This document shows positions 1-8,075 of a stretch of DNA of 8,075 nt, in pieces. The notes beneath the pieces are model-generated. The model saw only the letters and a list, made by a program, of their open reading frames with translations. It was not told where the DNA came from and did no database searches. The translations under genes were made by a program, and so were the position numbers. This stretch comes from Pseudomonadota bacterium (GTDB lineage Bacteria > Pseudomonadota > Alphaproteobacteria > Rhizobiales > Beijerinckiaceae). The stretch's first letter is position 1. The number at the start of each line of letters is the position of its first letter. Location of the stretch: positions 1 through 8,075 of the forward strand of contig JAEXUU010000669.1 in NCBI GenBank assembly GCA_023452965.1. The letters are read 5' to 3'.

Positions 1-328
1 CTGCGACACGATGAAGAAGGCCTGGAGCAGGCTCGACGCGAACAAGGTCCCCTATGCCTTCCACGATTACCGTGTCTCCGGCATCGACAAGACGAGCCTC
101 GAGGCCTGGTGCCGCGAGCTCGGCTGGGAAAAGGTGCTCAACAAGGCCAGCACCACCTTCCGGGCCCTGCCCGAGGTGGAGAAGCAGGGGCTCGACGCCG
201 GGAAGGCCGTCGCCCTGATGCTTGCACAGCCGACCATGATCAAGCGTCCGGTGCTCGATCTCGGCGAACGTCGCCTGCTCGGCTTCAAGCCGGACGCCTA
301 CGCGGCGGCTTTCGCCACCAAGGCCTGA
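1..328 (+). CDS. ArsC/YffB-family reductase-like protein, 5'-truncated by the window edge
   Basis: This is the C-terminal part of an ArsC/Spx-superfamily thioredoxin-fold protein, closest in flavour to YffB. The reading frame is open from the first bases: codons at 2-10 read Cys-Asp-Thr before Met-Lys-Lys-Ala. This matches the family's N-terminal motif (usually preceded by Tyr-Gly-Ile-x-x), so the Met at 11 is internal and the true start lies about 7-10 codons upstream of the window. The Cys at 2-4 would be the catalytic thiol. No second Cys follows at the CxxC spacing, as in ArsC-type rather than thioredoxin-type proteins. The segment MIKRPVL (codons at 236-256), with its conserved Arg-Pro, is the other family hallmark, and the C-terminus GFKPDAYAAAF is typical. 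ArsC relatives reduce arsenate with glutathione; for YffB-like members the substrate is not established, so arsenate reductase should not be assumed. tgt follows 86 bp later on the same strand. Confidence 0.85.
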   Translation, partial: CDTMKKAWSRLDANKVPYAFHDYRVSGIDKTSLEAWCRELGWEKVLNKASTTFRALPEVEKQGLDAGKAVALMLAQPTMIKRPVLDLGERRLLGFKPDAYAAAFATKA

Positions 329-383
329 GGCTGCAAGCCGTTCGGCGGCGCCGGAACGTCCGGTCGGCGTCGGCTGCACTTCC

Positions 384-414
384 TTCGCCGGCCCGGCTGG
401 GCTAGGCCGGCGAA
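384..414 (+). promoter_or_regulatory. Perfect 10-bp stem-loop abutting the tgt start codon
   Basis: TTCGCCGGCC (384-393) is the exact reverse complement of GGCCGGCGAA (405-414), with an 11-nt loop at 394-404. The 3' arm ends on the base before the tgt ATG. The only Shine-Dalgarno-like bases, AGG at 404-406, start in the loop and run into the stem. In the mRNA the ribosome-binding region would therefore be paired, which suggests translational control, or a terminator-like hairpin for the upstream gene. There is no T-tract, so a classical intrinsic terminator is unlikely. The inverted repeat is seen directly; its function is inferred. Confidence 0.6.
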
Positions 415-1539
415 ATGACAACCGATTTCAGCTTCCATCTGCTCGGCCGCGACGGTGCGGCGCGCACCGGCGAGGTCCGGATGCCGCGCGGCGTGATCCG
501 CACCCCCGCCTTCATGCCGGTCGGCACGGCCGCGACCGTCAAGGGCATGTATCCGGAGCAGGTCAAGGCGCTCGGCGCCGATGTTGTGCTCGGCAACACC
601 TACCATCTGATGCTGCGACCGGGTGCGGAGCGCGTTGCCAAGCTCGGCGGCCTGCACAAGTTCATGAACTGGCCGCATCCGATCCTGACCGATTCCGGCG
701 GGTTCCAGGTGATGTCGCTCGCCAATCTGCGCAAGCTGACCGAGGAGGGAGTGACCTTCCGCTCCCATATCGACGGCTCCAAGCATGTGCTGACGCCGGA
801 GCGCTCGGTCGAGATCCAGAACCTGCTCGGTTCCGACATCGTGATGCAGCTCGACGAATGCGTCGCCCTGCCTTGCGAGCACAAGGTCGCCGAGAAGGCG
901 ATGCGGCTTTCGCTGCGCTGGGCCGAGCGCTGCAAGGCGGCCTTCGGCACGCAGCCGGGCAGGGCCCTGTTCGGGATCGTCCAGGGCGGCGACGTGCCCG
1001 CTCTGCGCGTCGAGAGCGCCCGCGAGCTCGCGGCCATGGACCTCAAGGGCTACGCCATCGGCGGGCTCGCGGTCGGCGAGCCGCAGGAGGTGATGCTGGC
1101 GATGATCGAGACGGTCGAGCCGCATATGCCGCAGGAGAAGCCGCGCTATCTGATGGGCGTCGGCACGCCAGACGACATCGTCGAGGCGGTTCGCCGCGGC
1201 GTCGACATGTTCGATTGCGTGATGCCGACCCGGGCCGGGCGCCATGGCCAGATCTTCACCCGCTTCGGCCGAATGAACCTGAAGAACGCCAAGCATGCCG
1301 AGGACACGAGGCCGATCGATCCGCAATCGAGCTGCCCGGCGGCGAACACCTATTCGCGCGCCTATCTCCATCACCTCGTCAAGGCCGAGGAAATGCTCGG
1401 CAAGATGCTGCTGACCTGGATCAACCTCGCCTATTACCAGGATCTGATGGCGGGGCTGCGCGCCGCGATCGCGGCTGGGCGTCTCGACGATTTCATCGCC
1501 GAGACCAAGCAGGGCTGGGAGCGGGGCGAGCCGGCGTGA
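415..1539 (+). CDS. tgt: tRNA-guanine transglycosylase (queuine/preQ1 tRNA-ribosyltransferase)
   Basis: Tgt exchanges guanine-34 for preQ1 in tRNAs with GUN anticodons (Asp, Asn, His, Tyr), the committed tRNA step of queuosine synthesis in the cytoplasm. The 374-residue length is normal for the bacterial enzyme. Visible landmarks are [14 protein letters not shown] near residues 30-43, [10 protein letters not shown] with the general-base Asp93, QLDECV with the base-recognition Asp147, GGLAVGE at 216-222, and [14 protein letters not shown] with the nucleophile Asp267. The C-terminal structural zinc site is degenerate. Where the canonical enzyme has Cys-x-Cys-x2-Cys and a distant His, this protein has Ser305, Cys307, Ala310 and Ile336. 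The fold otherwise continues normally ([18 protein letters not shown]), so I regard it as functional. The ATG at 415 fits the expected N-terminus but has only a weak AGG ribosome site inside a hairpin. Its stop overlaps the next gene's GTG. queA, a frequent tgt neighbour, is not adjacent here; queF lies 3.3 kb downstream. Confidence 0.97.
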   Translation: MTTDFSFHLLGRDGAARTGEVRMPRGVIRTPAFMPVGTAATVKGMYPEQVKALGADVVLGNTYHLMLRPGAERVAKLGGLHKFMNWPHPILTDSGGFQVMSLANLRKLTEEGVTFRSHIDGSKHVLTPERSVEIQNLLGSDIVMQLDECVALPCEHKVAEKAMRLSLRWAERCKAAFGTQPGRALFGIVQGGDVPALRVESARELAAMDLKGYAIGGLAVGEPQEVMLAMIETVEPHMPQEKPRYLMGVGTPDDIVEAVRRGVDMFDCVMPTRAGRHGQIFTRFGRMNLKNAKHAEDTRPIDPQSSCPAANTYSRAYLHHLVKAEEMLGKMLLTWINLAYYQDLMAGLRAAIAAGRLDDFIAETKQGWERGEPA

Positions 1540-2342
1540 TCGAGCCCTGGCTCGGCCTGCTGCTCATGAAGATGGCGGTCGCGGCCGCCATCGTCGTCAG
1601 CTGTTCGCTGCTGGCCGAGCGGTCGGGGCCGCTGCTCGCGGCGATGATCGCGACGCTGCCGATCTCGGCCGGGCCGGTCTATGTCTTCCTGGCGCTCGAT
1701 CACGATGCGGCGTTCATCGCCGGCAGCGTGCTCGGCAGCATGAATTCCAATCTCGCCAATGCCGGGCTGTCGCTGGTGTATGTCCTGCTGGCGCAGCGCT
1801 TCGGCACGGTCATCTGCCTCGCGGCGGCCTTGCTGACCTGGCTGCTGATCGTCAGCGCCCTGCAGAGGCTGGCATGGCCGTTCGTCGTCGCATTGGCGGT
1901 GACGCCGATCGTCTTCCTGACCTTGCACCGTATCGTTCGCCCGTACCTTGCGGCGCGTCCGGCGATCACGCCGCGGCGGCCCTGGTATGCGATCCCCTTG
2001 CGCGCCGCTGCGGTCGCGATGCTGGCGGGAACGGTCACCACCATCAGCGCCCGCGTCGGTCCGGCCTGGTCGGGCGTTCTGGCGACCTTTCCGATCGTTC
2101 TGTCGAGCCTGATCGCGATCCTGCAGCCGCGCATCGGCGGGCCGGCCAGCGCCGCGGTGATCGCCAACGGCGTGCTCGGCCTGCTCGGCTTCGGCTTCGC
2201 GCTCGCGCTGGTCCATGTCACGGCGGTGCCGCTCGGTTCCTGGGCGGCGCTGGGCCTCGGCCTGCTCGTCTGTATCCTGTGGAATCTCGGCCTGATGGCG
2301 CTGGCGCGCATTTCGGCCGGCCGGAAGCGGCCGAACGGATAG
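1536..2342 (+). CDS. Multi-pass membrane protein of unknown function with two internal repeats
   Basis: This 268-residue, highly hydrophobic protein has roughly eight predicted membrane segments and no signature I can tie to a named transporter. The chosen start is the GTG at 1536, which overlaps the tgt stop (GTGA) and has purine-rich sequence upstream (GGGAG at 1517-1521, GGGGCGAG at 1523-1530). An in-frame ATG at 1566 would drop ten residues and is also possible. The protein is an internal duplication: residues 27-43 and 171-187 align without gaps at an offset of 144, sharing the pattern R-x-G-P-x6-A-T-x-P-I. The hydrophobic segments that follow match in arrangement. A basic linker around residues 135-150 ([12 protein letters not shown], then TPRRPW) separates the halves. 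Repeated halves suggest a carrier or channel, though GlpM-like or uncharacterised inner-membrane families are equally possible. The stop/start overlap implies co-translation with tgt, but a role in queuosine metabolism is only conjecture. Confidence 0.82.
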   Translation: MIEPWLGLLLMKMAVAAAIVVSCSLLAERSGPLLAAMIATLPISAGPVYVFLALDHDAAFIAGSVLGSMNSNLANAGLSLVYVLLAQRFGTVICLAAALLTWLLIVSALQRLAWPFVVALAVTPIVFLTLHRIVRPYLAARPAITPRRPWYAIPLRAAAVAMLAGTVTTISARVGPAWSGVLATFPIVLSSLIAILQPRIGGPASAAVIANGVLGLLGFGFALALVHVTAVPLGSWAALGLGLLVCILWNLGLMALARISAGRKRPNG

Positions 2343-2347
2343 AGCTC

Positions 2348-2378
2348 GCGCGGGCTCCGGGCGAATGCCCTAGCGCGC
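2348..2378. terminator. Weak composite inverted repeat between convergent genes
   Basis: The 27-bp gap between the convergent stops of the membrane protein (2342) and the DMT permease (2370) holds an outer GCGCG/CGCGC pair (2348-2352 with 2374-2378). An inner GGGC/GCCC pair (2359-2362 with 2367-2370) has a GAAT loop. The stems are short and there is no T-tract, so this could be a weak bidirectional transcription end or chance in GC-rich DNA. Confidence 0.22.
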
Positions 2379-3287
2379 CGGGCGCCGCCAGGAGGCGATG
2401 AACAACCCGCCGATGATCATGGCGATGCCGCCGATCTGGAGGCCGCTCGGGATCTCGCCGAGCATGGGAATGGCGAGCAGCGTGCCGACGACGGGGATCA
2501 TCGGCGGGAAGCGCCCGGCGACCGAGGGACCGAGCACCGGCGTCGACCAGCTCCAGATCCACAGCCCGACGATGACGTTGAGCACGCCCTGATTGATCGC
2601 GTGCGCCAGCAGCACCCACCAGGGGGCAACGTCGAAGCCGCGGAAATAGAAGGCGAAGTAGATCGGCAGATACGCCATCGACAGCACCGACACGACCGCG
2701 GTCGCCTTCCGCGCATCGACGCGCCAGAGCTGGATCAGCAGGGGATAGCCGCCCCAGATCAGTCCGACCCCGAGGAAGCAGAGATCGCCGAAGACGATGC
2801 CCGGATTGGCATAGGCGGTGCCGGCGATGCCGAGGCAGGCGAGGCCGATCAGCACGGCCGCGACGCCGAGCACGAGCTGCCTGGTCAGCACCGCGCCGAA
2901 CAGCACGACGCTGCCCACGATTCCGATCACCGTGACGGTGCCGGGGCCGATCACCGCACCATGCGCCGCCGGGGCATAGGTCAGTCCGGTCATGAGCAGG
3001 AAGCTCATGGGGAAGCCGCTCATCACCGCCAGGACGAGGCCGCGGCCCCAGCCGAGCCCGGCGCAATCGCGCAGTCCCCCAGCCATCATGAAGCTGGGCA
3101 GCAACAGGAAGCCGGCGGTCACGAAGCGCAGCGCCAGCATGTCGTGCGAGGAGAGGCCGTTCAGCACCGCATGGCGGCTGACGACGAAATTGGCCCCGAA
3201 GATCAGCATGGCGAAGGCCATGCCGACAAAGGCGAGCTTGCGACGCCGGCGCAAACGCTCGTCCGAAAGGGGCACGGTCTGATGCAT
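2370..3287 (-). CDS. DMT-superfamily (EamA) permease
   Basis: This is an inner-membrane transporter of the drug/metabolite superfamily, with 305 residues and about ten transmembrane segments in two EamA halves. After a short basic N-terminus (RLRRRRK at 11-17), the first half opens with LAFVGMAFAMLIFGANFVVSR and contains LALRFVTAGF at 51-60. The second half starts near GDLCFLGVGLIWGGYPLL (about 167-184). It ends with the usual EamA signature: PMIPVVGTLLAIPMLGE at 262-278, then a final glycine-rich helix IGGIAMIIGGLFIA. Substrates in this family range from amino acids to metabolites, and none can be assigned here. The ATG at 3287 is preferred for length and family fit, but it has no properly spaced Shine-Dalgarno and lies inside a perfect inverted repeat. 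A GTG at 3368 would add 27 hydrophilic, unfamily-like residues. The gene follows eno on the same strand after 90 bp and converges with the membrane protein downstream of tgt. Confidence 0.9.
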   Translation of the reverse strand: MHQTVPLSDERLRRRRKLAFVGMAFAMLIFGANFVVSRHAVLNGLSSHDMLALRFVTAGFLLLPSFMMAGGLRDCAGLGWGRGLVLAVMSGFPMSFLLMTGLTYAPAAHGAVIGPGTVTVIGIVGSVVLFGAVLTRQLVLGVAAVLIGLACLGIAGTAYANPGIVFGDLCFLGVGLIWGGYPLLIQLWRVDARKATAVVSVLSMAYLPIYFAFYFRGFDVAPWWVLLAHAINQGVLNVIVGLWIWSWSTPVLGPSVAGRFPPMIPVVGTLLAIPMLGEIPSGLQIGGIAMIIGGLFIASWRRPAR

Positions 3288-3311
3288 GCTCCGGCTTAGC
3301 GCCGGAGCATG
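3285..3311. repeat. Perfect 11-bp inverted repeat containing the DMT permease start codon
   Basis: CATGCTCCGGC (3285-3295) and GCCGGAGCATG (3301-3311) are exact reverse complements around the 5-nt centre TTAGC. The left arm contains the DMT permease ATG, read on the minus strand. As RNA it would form an 11-bp hairpin hiding that start codon; as DNA it could be an operator. There is no U-tract on either strand, so it is not a standard terminator for eno. It also faintly resembles the GAGCATG-containing palindromes common between alphaproteobacterial genes, so an intergenic repeat is an alternative. Confidence 0.55.
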
Positions 3312-3341
3312 GTCTTCGTTAGTGGGTTTGCCGCATGGGCC

Positions 3342-3368
3342 GTGCGCGCCGCTGGCGCTGCAGCGCAC
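3342..3368 (-). terminator. Possible GC-rich hairpin downstream of eno
   Basis: GTGCGC (3342-3347) pairs with GCGCAC (3363-3368) about 10 bp after the eno stop. Between them, the 12-bp perfect palindrome GCGCTGCAGCGC at 3355-3366 overlaps the right arm, giving an alternative fold. No U-tract follows on the minus strand, so this is at best a weak or Rho-assisted end, and read-through into the DMT gene is plausible. Confidence 0.25.
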
Positions 3369-3377
3369 AAGAAACCG

Positions 3378-5344
<1,967 letters not shown>

Positions 5345-5351
5345 ACCGTCG

Positions 5352-5389
5352 TCCTTCCGGGCCTTTCGACATGCGAAGGTCCGGAGGGA
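5352..5389. terminator. Strong stem-loop between convergent queF and MFS genes
   Basis: A roughly 16-bp helix joins 5352-5368 to 5374-5389, with two G-T pairs (5355/5386 and 5361/5380), one bulged T at 5366 and a 5-nt ACATG loop. It starts seven bases after the queF stop and ends 11 bases before the MFS stop, so it is ideally placed as a bidirectional terminator. The queF-side tail (GTCGTCGTTCTC) is only partly T-rich and the other side is not, so it may act with Rho or serve as an mRNA 3'-end stabiliser. It could also be a member of a dispersed intergenic palindrome family. Confidence 0.6.
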
Positions 5390-5400
5390 GGTCGTCGTTC

Positions 5401-6606
5401 TCAGGTCCTGCTGCCTCCGAGACGCAGGGCCCGCGGCACCAGGAGGCCGAGCAGTCCGACCGCCACGGCGAAGGACAGGATCGCGCCGCTGGTGCCGAAC
5501 AGGTGCAGGGCCGTGCCCATCAGCAGCGGCCCGAGCGCATGCCCGCAGAACAGCGCGCAGGCGAACAGCGCCACCGCCGAGCCGCGAGCGCTCGGCGCGA
5601 GCTCGGTTGCCAGCGCCTGGAAGGTGCCGTGCATCAGGAAGAAGCCGAAGCCGCTCAGCGTGAAGATCGCGATCGCGCTCCACCAGGGCAGCATCGGCAG
5701 TGCGAACAGGCAGTAGGCCAGCGCCATCAGGGCGCCGCCGGCCGTGGTCATCCGCGCCGGACCGAGCCGCTCGACCAGCACCCGTGTCAGGATGCCATAG
5801 ACGATGCCGCCGAGGCCGGTGCCGGCGATGACGATGCCGGCCTGCGATGGGCCGACCCCGGCCCGCTCGTGCAGGATCGCCGCGACATAGGGGGGCATGC
5901 CGAAGACCAGCGCGCCCTCGATGATGACGAGGCCGTAGAGCACCTTGGTCTGCGGGTTGGCGAAGACGGTGGCGTAGCGCACCAGTGCGCCTGAAAAGCT
6001 CAGCTTCGGGCGCTGCGCGTCCGGCCGCGGCTTCAGCACGATCATCACGAGGACGCCGGCGATGGCGGCGAGCGCGCCGGCGACCAGGAAGACGCCGCGC
6101 CAGCCGATATGCGCGGCGATCAGGCCGGAGCAGGCCGCCCCCGCCATCTGGCCGACGATCATCAGGACGAGGAAGCGCCCGAGCTGGACCTGGCGCTCCG
6201 CCATCGGGGCCCGATCGCCGATCGCTGCCATCGCTGCGGGAATCACGCCGCCGGCGACGATTCCGGCTGCGGTGCGGACCAGCATGAGCGTGTCGAACGA
6301 GCCGGCGAAGGCGGCTGCGGAGGAGAGCAGCGCGAGCACGAGCAGACAGGTCGAGATCGTCCGCAGCTTGCCGAGCGAATCCGCCACCGGCCCGAGGAAG
6401 GGCTGGCCGACGGCGTAGGCGAAGGAGAAGGCGGTCGCGATCGCGGCGACCTGCGGGATGCTGCGCGTGAATTCGCTCGCCAGCGTCGGAACCAGCGGAT
6501 CGAGGATCCGCATGGTGAAAGTCGAGGCGAAGCCGCAAGCACCGAGGACGAGGATCAGCGCCTTGAGCGAGCCGGGGGCGGGCCGCGGCTGCGCCGCCTC
6601 AGCCAT
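5401..6606 (-). CDS. Major facilitator superfamily permease, efflux-like
   Basis: This 401-residue inner-membrane protein has the 12-helix MFS pattern with a central cytoplasmic stretch (about 191-222, [10 protein letters not shown]). The motif-A region is [14 protein letters not shown] at 70-83, between helices 2 and 3, with the conserved Asp76 and Gly79. The segment [24 protein letters not shown] (108-131) corresponds to helix 4. The C-terminal half contains [16 protein letters not shown] (332-347), typical of AraJ/drug-efflux-type members of the superfamily. No substrate can be assigned. Its ATG at 6606 lies inside the end of kdsA (8-nt overlap, ATGGCTGA), with no strong Shine-Dalgarno of its own, which suggests translational coupling to kdsA. 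An efflux pump tied to a lipopolysaccharide-precursor enzyme may simply share a transcript. Confidence 0.93.
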   Translation of the reverse strand: MAEAAQPRPAPGSLKALILVLGACGFASTFTMRILDPLVPTLASEFTRSIPQVAAIATAFSFAYAVGQPFLGPVADSLGKLRTISTCLLVLALLSSAAAFAGSFDTLMLVRTAAGIVAGGVIPAAMAAIGDRAPMAERQVQLGRFLVLMIVGQMAGAACSGLIAAHIGWRGVFLVAGALAAIAGVLVMIVLKPRPDAQRPKLSFSGALVRYATVFANPQTKVLYGLVIIEGALVFGMPPYVAAILHERAGVGPSQAGIVIAGTGLGGIVYGILTRVLVERLGPARMTTAGGALMALAYCLFALPMLPWWSAIAIFTLSGFGFFLMHGTFQALATELAPSARGSAVALFACALFCGHALGPLLMGTALHLFGTSGAILSFAVAVGLLGLLVPRALRLGGSRT

Positions 6607-7468
6607 GGGCTGGCGCTGCCTGCGCGAGGCGCTTGGCGACGCGGTCGAACTCCTGCAGCTGACTGATCAGAGCCGGGAACTCGCGCAGCGGTACCATGTT
6701 GGGGCCGTCGGACGGCGCCTTGTCCGGGTCGGGATGGGTCTCGATGAAGACGCCGGCGACGCCGACCGCCACCGCCGCGCGGGCCAGAACCGGCACGAAT
6801 TCGCGTTGCCCGCCGGTCGAGGCGCCCTTGCCGCCGGGCTGCTGCACAGAATGGGTGGCGTCGAAGATCACCGGCGCGCCGATCTCCGCCATGATCGGCA
6901 GGCTGCGCATGTCGGTGACCAGCGTGTTGTAGCCGAAGGAGGCGCCGCGCTCGGTCAGCATCACGTTCGGATTGCCGCTCTCCGTCACCTTGGCGGCGAC
7001 GTTGACCATGTCCCAGGGCGCCAGGAACTGGCCCTTCTTGACGTTGACGATCTTGCCGGTCGCAGCGGCCGCGACGAGCAGGTCGGTCTGGCGGCAGAGG
7101 AAGGCGGGGATCTGCAGGACGTCGACGACTTCGGCGACGGCTGCGCATTGGCCGGCCTCGTGCACATCGGTCAGCACCGGCAGGCCGGTGCGCTCGCGGA
7201 TCTCGGCGAAGACGGGCAGGGCGGCCTGCAGCCCCATGCCGCGCTGGCCCTTGACGCTGGTGCGGTTGGCCTTGTCGAAGGAGGTCTTGAAGACGAGGCC
7301 GATACCGAGCTTCTCGGAGGTTTCCTTCAGCGCCAGCGCGACTTCCAGCGCATGCTCGCGGCTTTCCATCTGGCAGGGGCCGGCGATCAGGGCGAGCGGC
7401 AGGGCGTTGCCGAAGCGGACCGGCTGGGCGAGATCGGCGCCGGCGGTGACGATGGCGTTGGCGCTCAT
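6599..7468 (-). CDS. kdsA: 3-deoxy-8-phosphooctulonate (KDO-8-phosphate) synthase, metal-dependent class
   Basis: KdsA condenses phosphoenolpyruvate with D-arabinose-5-phosphate to KDO-8-phosphate, the first committed step toward the KDO of the lipopolysaccharide inner core. The 289-residue protein carries IAGPCQMES (28-36), [10 protein letters not shown] (60-69), DVHE (101-104), [11 protein letters not shown] (121-131) and [12 protein letters not shown] (142-153). Cys32, His206, Glu243 and Asp254 correspond in identity and spacing (37 and 11 residues between the last three) to the metal ligands of the Aquifex enzyme. Non-metal enzymes such as E. coli have Asn in place of this Cys. This is therefore a class II, metal-dependent KdsA. 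The ATG at 7468 has AGGA ten bases upstream. A promoter-like sequence lies about 100 bp upstream, past the end of the LysE gene. The stop overlaps the MFS start. Confidence 0.98.
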   Translation of the reverse strand: MSANAIVTAGADLAQPVRFGNALPLALIAGPCQMESREHALEVALALKETSEKLGIGLVFKTSFDKANRTSVKGQRGMGLQAALPVFAEIRERTGLPVLTDVHEAGQCAAVAEVVDVLQIPAFLCRQTDLLVAAAATGKIVNVKKGQFLAPWDMVNVAAKVTESGNPNVMLTERGASFGYNTLVTDMRSLPIMAEIGAPVIFDATHSVQQPGGKGASTGGQREFVPVLARAAVAVGVAGVFIETHPDPDKAPSDGPNMVPLREFPALISQLQEFDRVAKRLAQAAPAHG

Positions 7469-7571
7469 GGCAATCTGATCCTGCTGTCGGACGGGCCGAT
7501 GGCCCTCGCGCCGGGCAGGGGATCGATCGGTCTGCCGCGGTCCGCGGTGCCACCCCTCCGACGCGCCCCGG

Positions 7572-7600
7572 CTCTAGGGCCTCGGCAGGTCGCAGGTCAA
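7572..7600 (-). promoter_or_regulatory. Candidate sigma-70 promoter for kdsA
   Basis: On the minus strand TTGACC (7600-7595, preceded by C to give the CTTGAC favoured in alphaproteobacteria) is 17 bases from CTAGAG (7577-7572), an acceptable -10. It lies between the LysE stop and kdsA and would give a leader of roughly 95 nt. That leader contains a GGGCC-GAT-GGCCC mini-hairpin at 7493-7505. The -35 is convincing and the -10 weak. Confidence 0.4.
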
Positions 7601-7604
7601 GCTG

Positions 7605-7617
7605 GCGCGGTCCGCGC
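7605..7617 (-). terminator. Short GC hairpin after the LysE gene
   Basis: GCGCG/CGCGC (7605-7609 with 7613-7617) with a 3-nt loop begins five bases after the LysE-family stop. It has no U-tract and only five base pairs, so it is a marginal call. The candidate kdsA -35 lies immediately downstream, consistent with a boundary here. Confidence 0.2.
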
Positions 7618-7622
7618 GGCGC

Positions 7623-8075
7623 TCACGACAGCGCCAGATAGGCGGCCACCAGCAGCATGCAGACGCCGAAGACGATGCCCTCGACCCGGAGCGCGCCTGG
7701 CGAACGGAAGCGCCCGAGAATCACCTTGCCGCCATAGATCCAGGGAAGGTGGCAGACGATGCCGACCAACAGGAAGGCCAGGGTGAACTGCCCCACCTGG
7801 GCCGCGGTCGAGCCGGCGGGATCGAGAAACTGCGAGAACATCACCGCGATCGTCGAATGGATCTTCGGGTTGAGGACAACCGCCAGGAAACCGTCGGCGA
7901 AGCTCAGCCTTGCCGGGTTCGCAGCTTCCGGTTCGGCCACCGGTACCGAACTGCGGATGAAGCTCCAGCCGAGATAGACGAGGTAGACGATGCCGCCCCA
8001 TCTCAGCGCGAACTCGAACTCCGGGTGGCCCTGCAATGCCCGCCCGAGCCCAAAGCCGTAGAGAAGGCATAGGGC
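7623..8075 (-). CDS. LysE/RhtB-family amino-acid exporter, 5'-truncated by the window edge
   Basis: These are the last 150 residues of a LysE-type translocator (family length about 200), so roughly 50 N-terminal residues lie outside the window. The frame is open to the window end: codons beyond the internal TTG at 8036 read ALCLLYGFGLGRAL, the expected end of the second hydrophobic segment. The next part, LRWGGIVYLVYLGWSFI, is the characteristic third helix of the family. Next come a hydrophilic linker (SSVPVAEPEAANPAR), the family's F-x3-x-LNPK motif as GFLAVVLNPKIHS, and three more hydrophobic segments ending VCMLLVAAYLALS. Members export amino acids such as lysine, threonine or homoserine lactones across the inner membrane; this substrate is unknown. 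The residues after LNPK (IHSTIAVMFSQFLDP) differ from common RhtB forms but are not diagnostic. kdsA follows on the same strand after a 154-bp gap with its own likely promoter. Confidence 0.9.
   Translation of the reverse strand, partial: ALCLLYGFGLGRALQGHPEFEFALRWGGIVYLVYLGWSFIRSSVPVAEPEAANPARLSFADGFLAVVLNPKIHSTIAVMFSQFLDPAGSTAAQVGQFTLAFLLVGIVCHLPWIYGGKVILGRFRSPGALRVEGIVFGVCMLLVAAYLALS

Noticed and set aside
1..328. Assigning the first gene as arsenate reductase arsC
   Set aside because: The family fold is clear, but there is no arsenic-resistance context and the motif fits YffB-like proteins of unsettled substrate.
298..1374. Minus-strand open frame of 358 codons across tgt
   Set aside because: It is antisense to a strongly conserved gene, its His/Arg/Ala-rich translation has no family resemblance, and no ribosome site was seen.
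858..1535. Apparent N-terminal extension of the membrane protein overlapping tgt in another frame
   Set aside because: The extension is Arg/Gly/Ala-rich shadow sequence inside tgt. The hydrophobic protein begins at the GTG at 1536, where the tgt frame ends.

Overview
The window is GC-rich, densely packed chromosomal DNA with short intergenic gaps. The proteins (class II metal-dependent KdsA, unimodular QueF, Tgt with a degenerate zinc site, EamA/MFS/LysE transporters) fit an alphaproteobacterium, probably of the order Hyphomicrobiales (Rhizobiales). A Bosea-like genus is a guess from overall protein flavour, not a demonstrated assignment. I see no tRNA, rRNA, transposase, integrase, CRISPR array or phage gene. 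The window reads as ordinary core genome with transporters interspersed.

Layout. On the plus strand, positions 1-2342 carry the end of an ArsC/YffB-like thiol-reductase-fold gene, then tgt (queuine/preQ1 tRNA-ribosyltransferase), then a multi-pass membrane protein of unknown function that overlaps tgt by a GTGA stop/start. On the minus strand, positions 4661-2370 carry eno (enolase) followed by a DMT/EamA permease, convergent with the plus-strand group. From 4889 to 5344 on the plus strand lies queF (preQ0 reductase), divergent from eno. On the minus strand, positions 8075-5401 carry a 5'-truncated LysE-type exporter, then kdsA (KDO-8-phosphate synthase) and an MFS permease whose start overlaps the kdsA stop by 8 nt.

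Functional links. QueF makes preQ1 from preQ0, and Tgt inserts preQ1 at position 34 of GUN-anticodon tRNAs. Two steps of queuosine biosynthesis are therefore in one 5 kb stretch, though in separate transcription units. Eno makes phosphoenolpyruvate, which KdsA condenses with arabinose-5-phosphate to start KDO and lipid A core synthesis. The four transporters have no substrate assignable from sequence.

The most notable signals are regulatory or structural. A perfect 10-bp hairpin abuts the tgt start codon. A long interrupted hairpin lies just upstream of the queF Shine-Dalgarno. An 11-bp perfect inverted repeat contains the DMT permease start codon. Tgt has lost three of the four canonical zinc ligands. 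The protein coupled to tgt contains a clear internal duplication. I found no convincing new multi-gene system.
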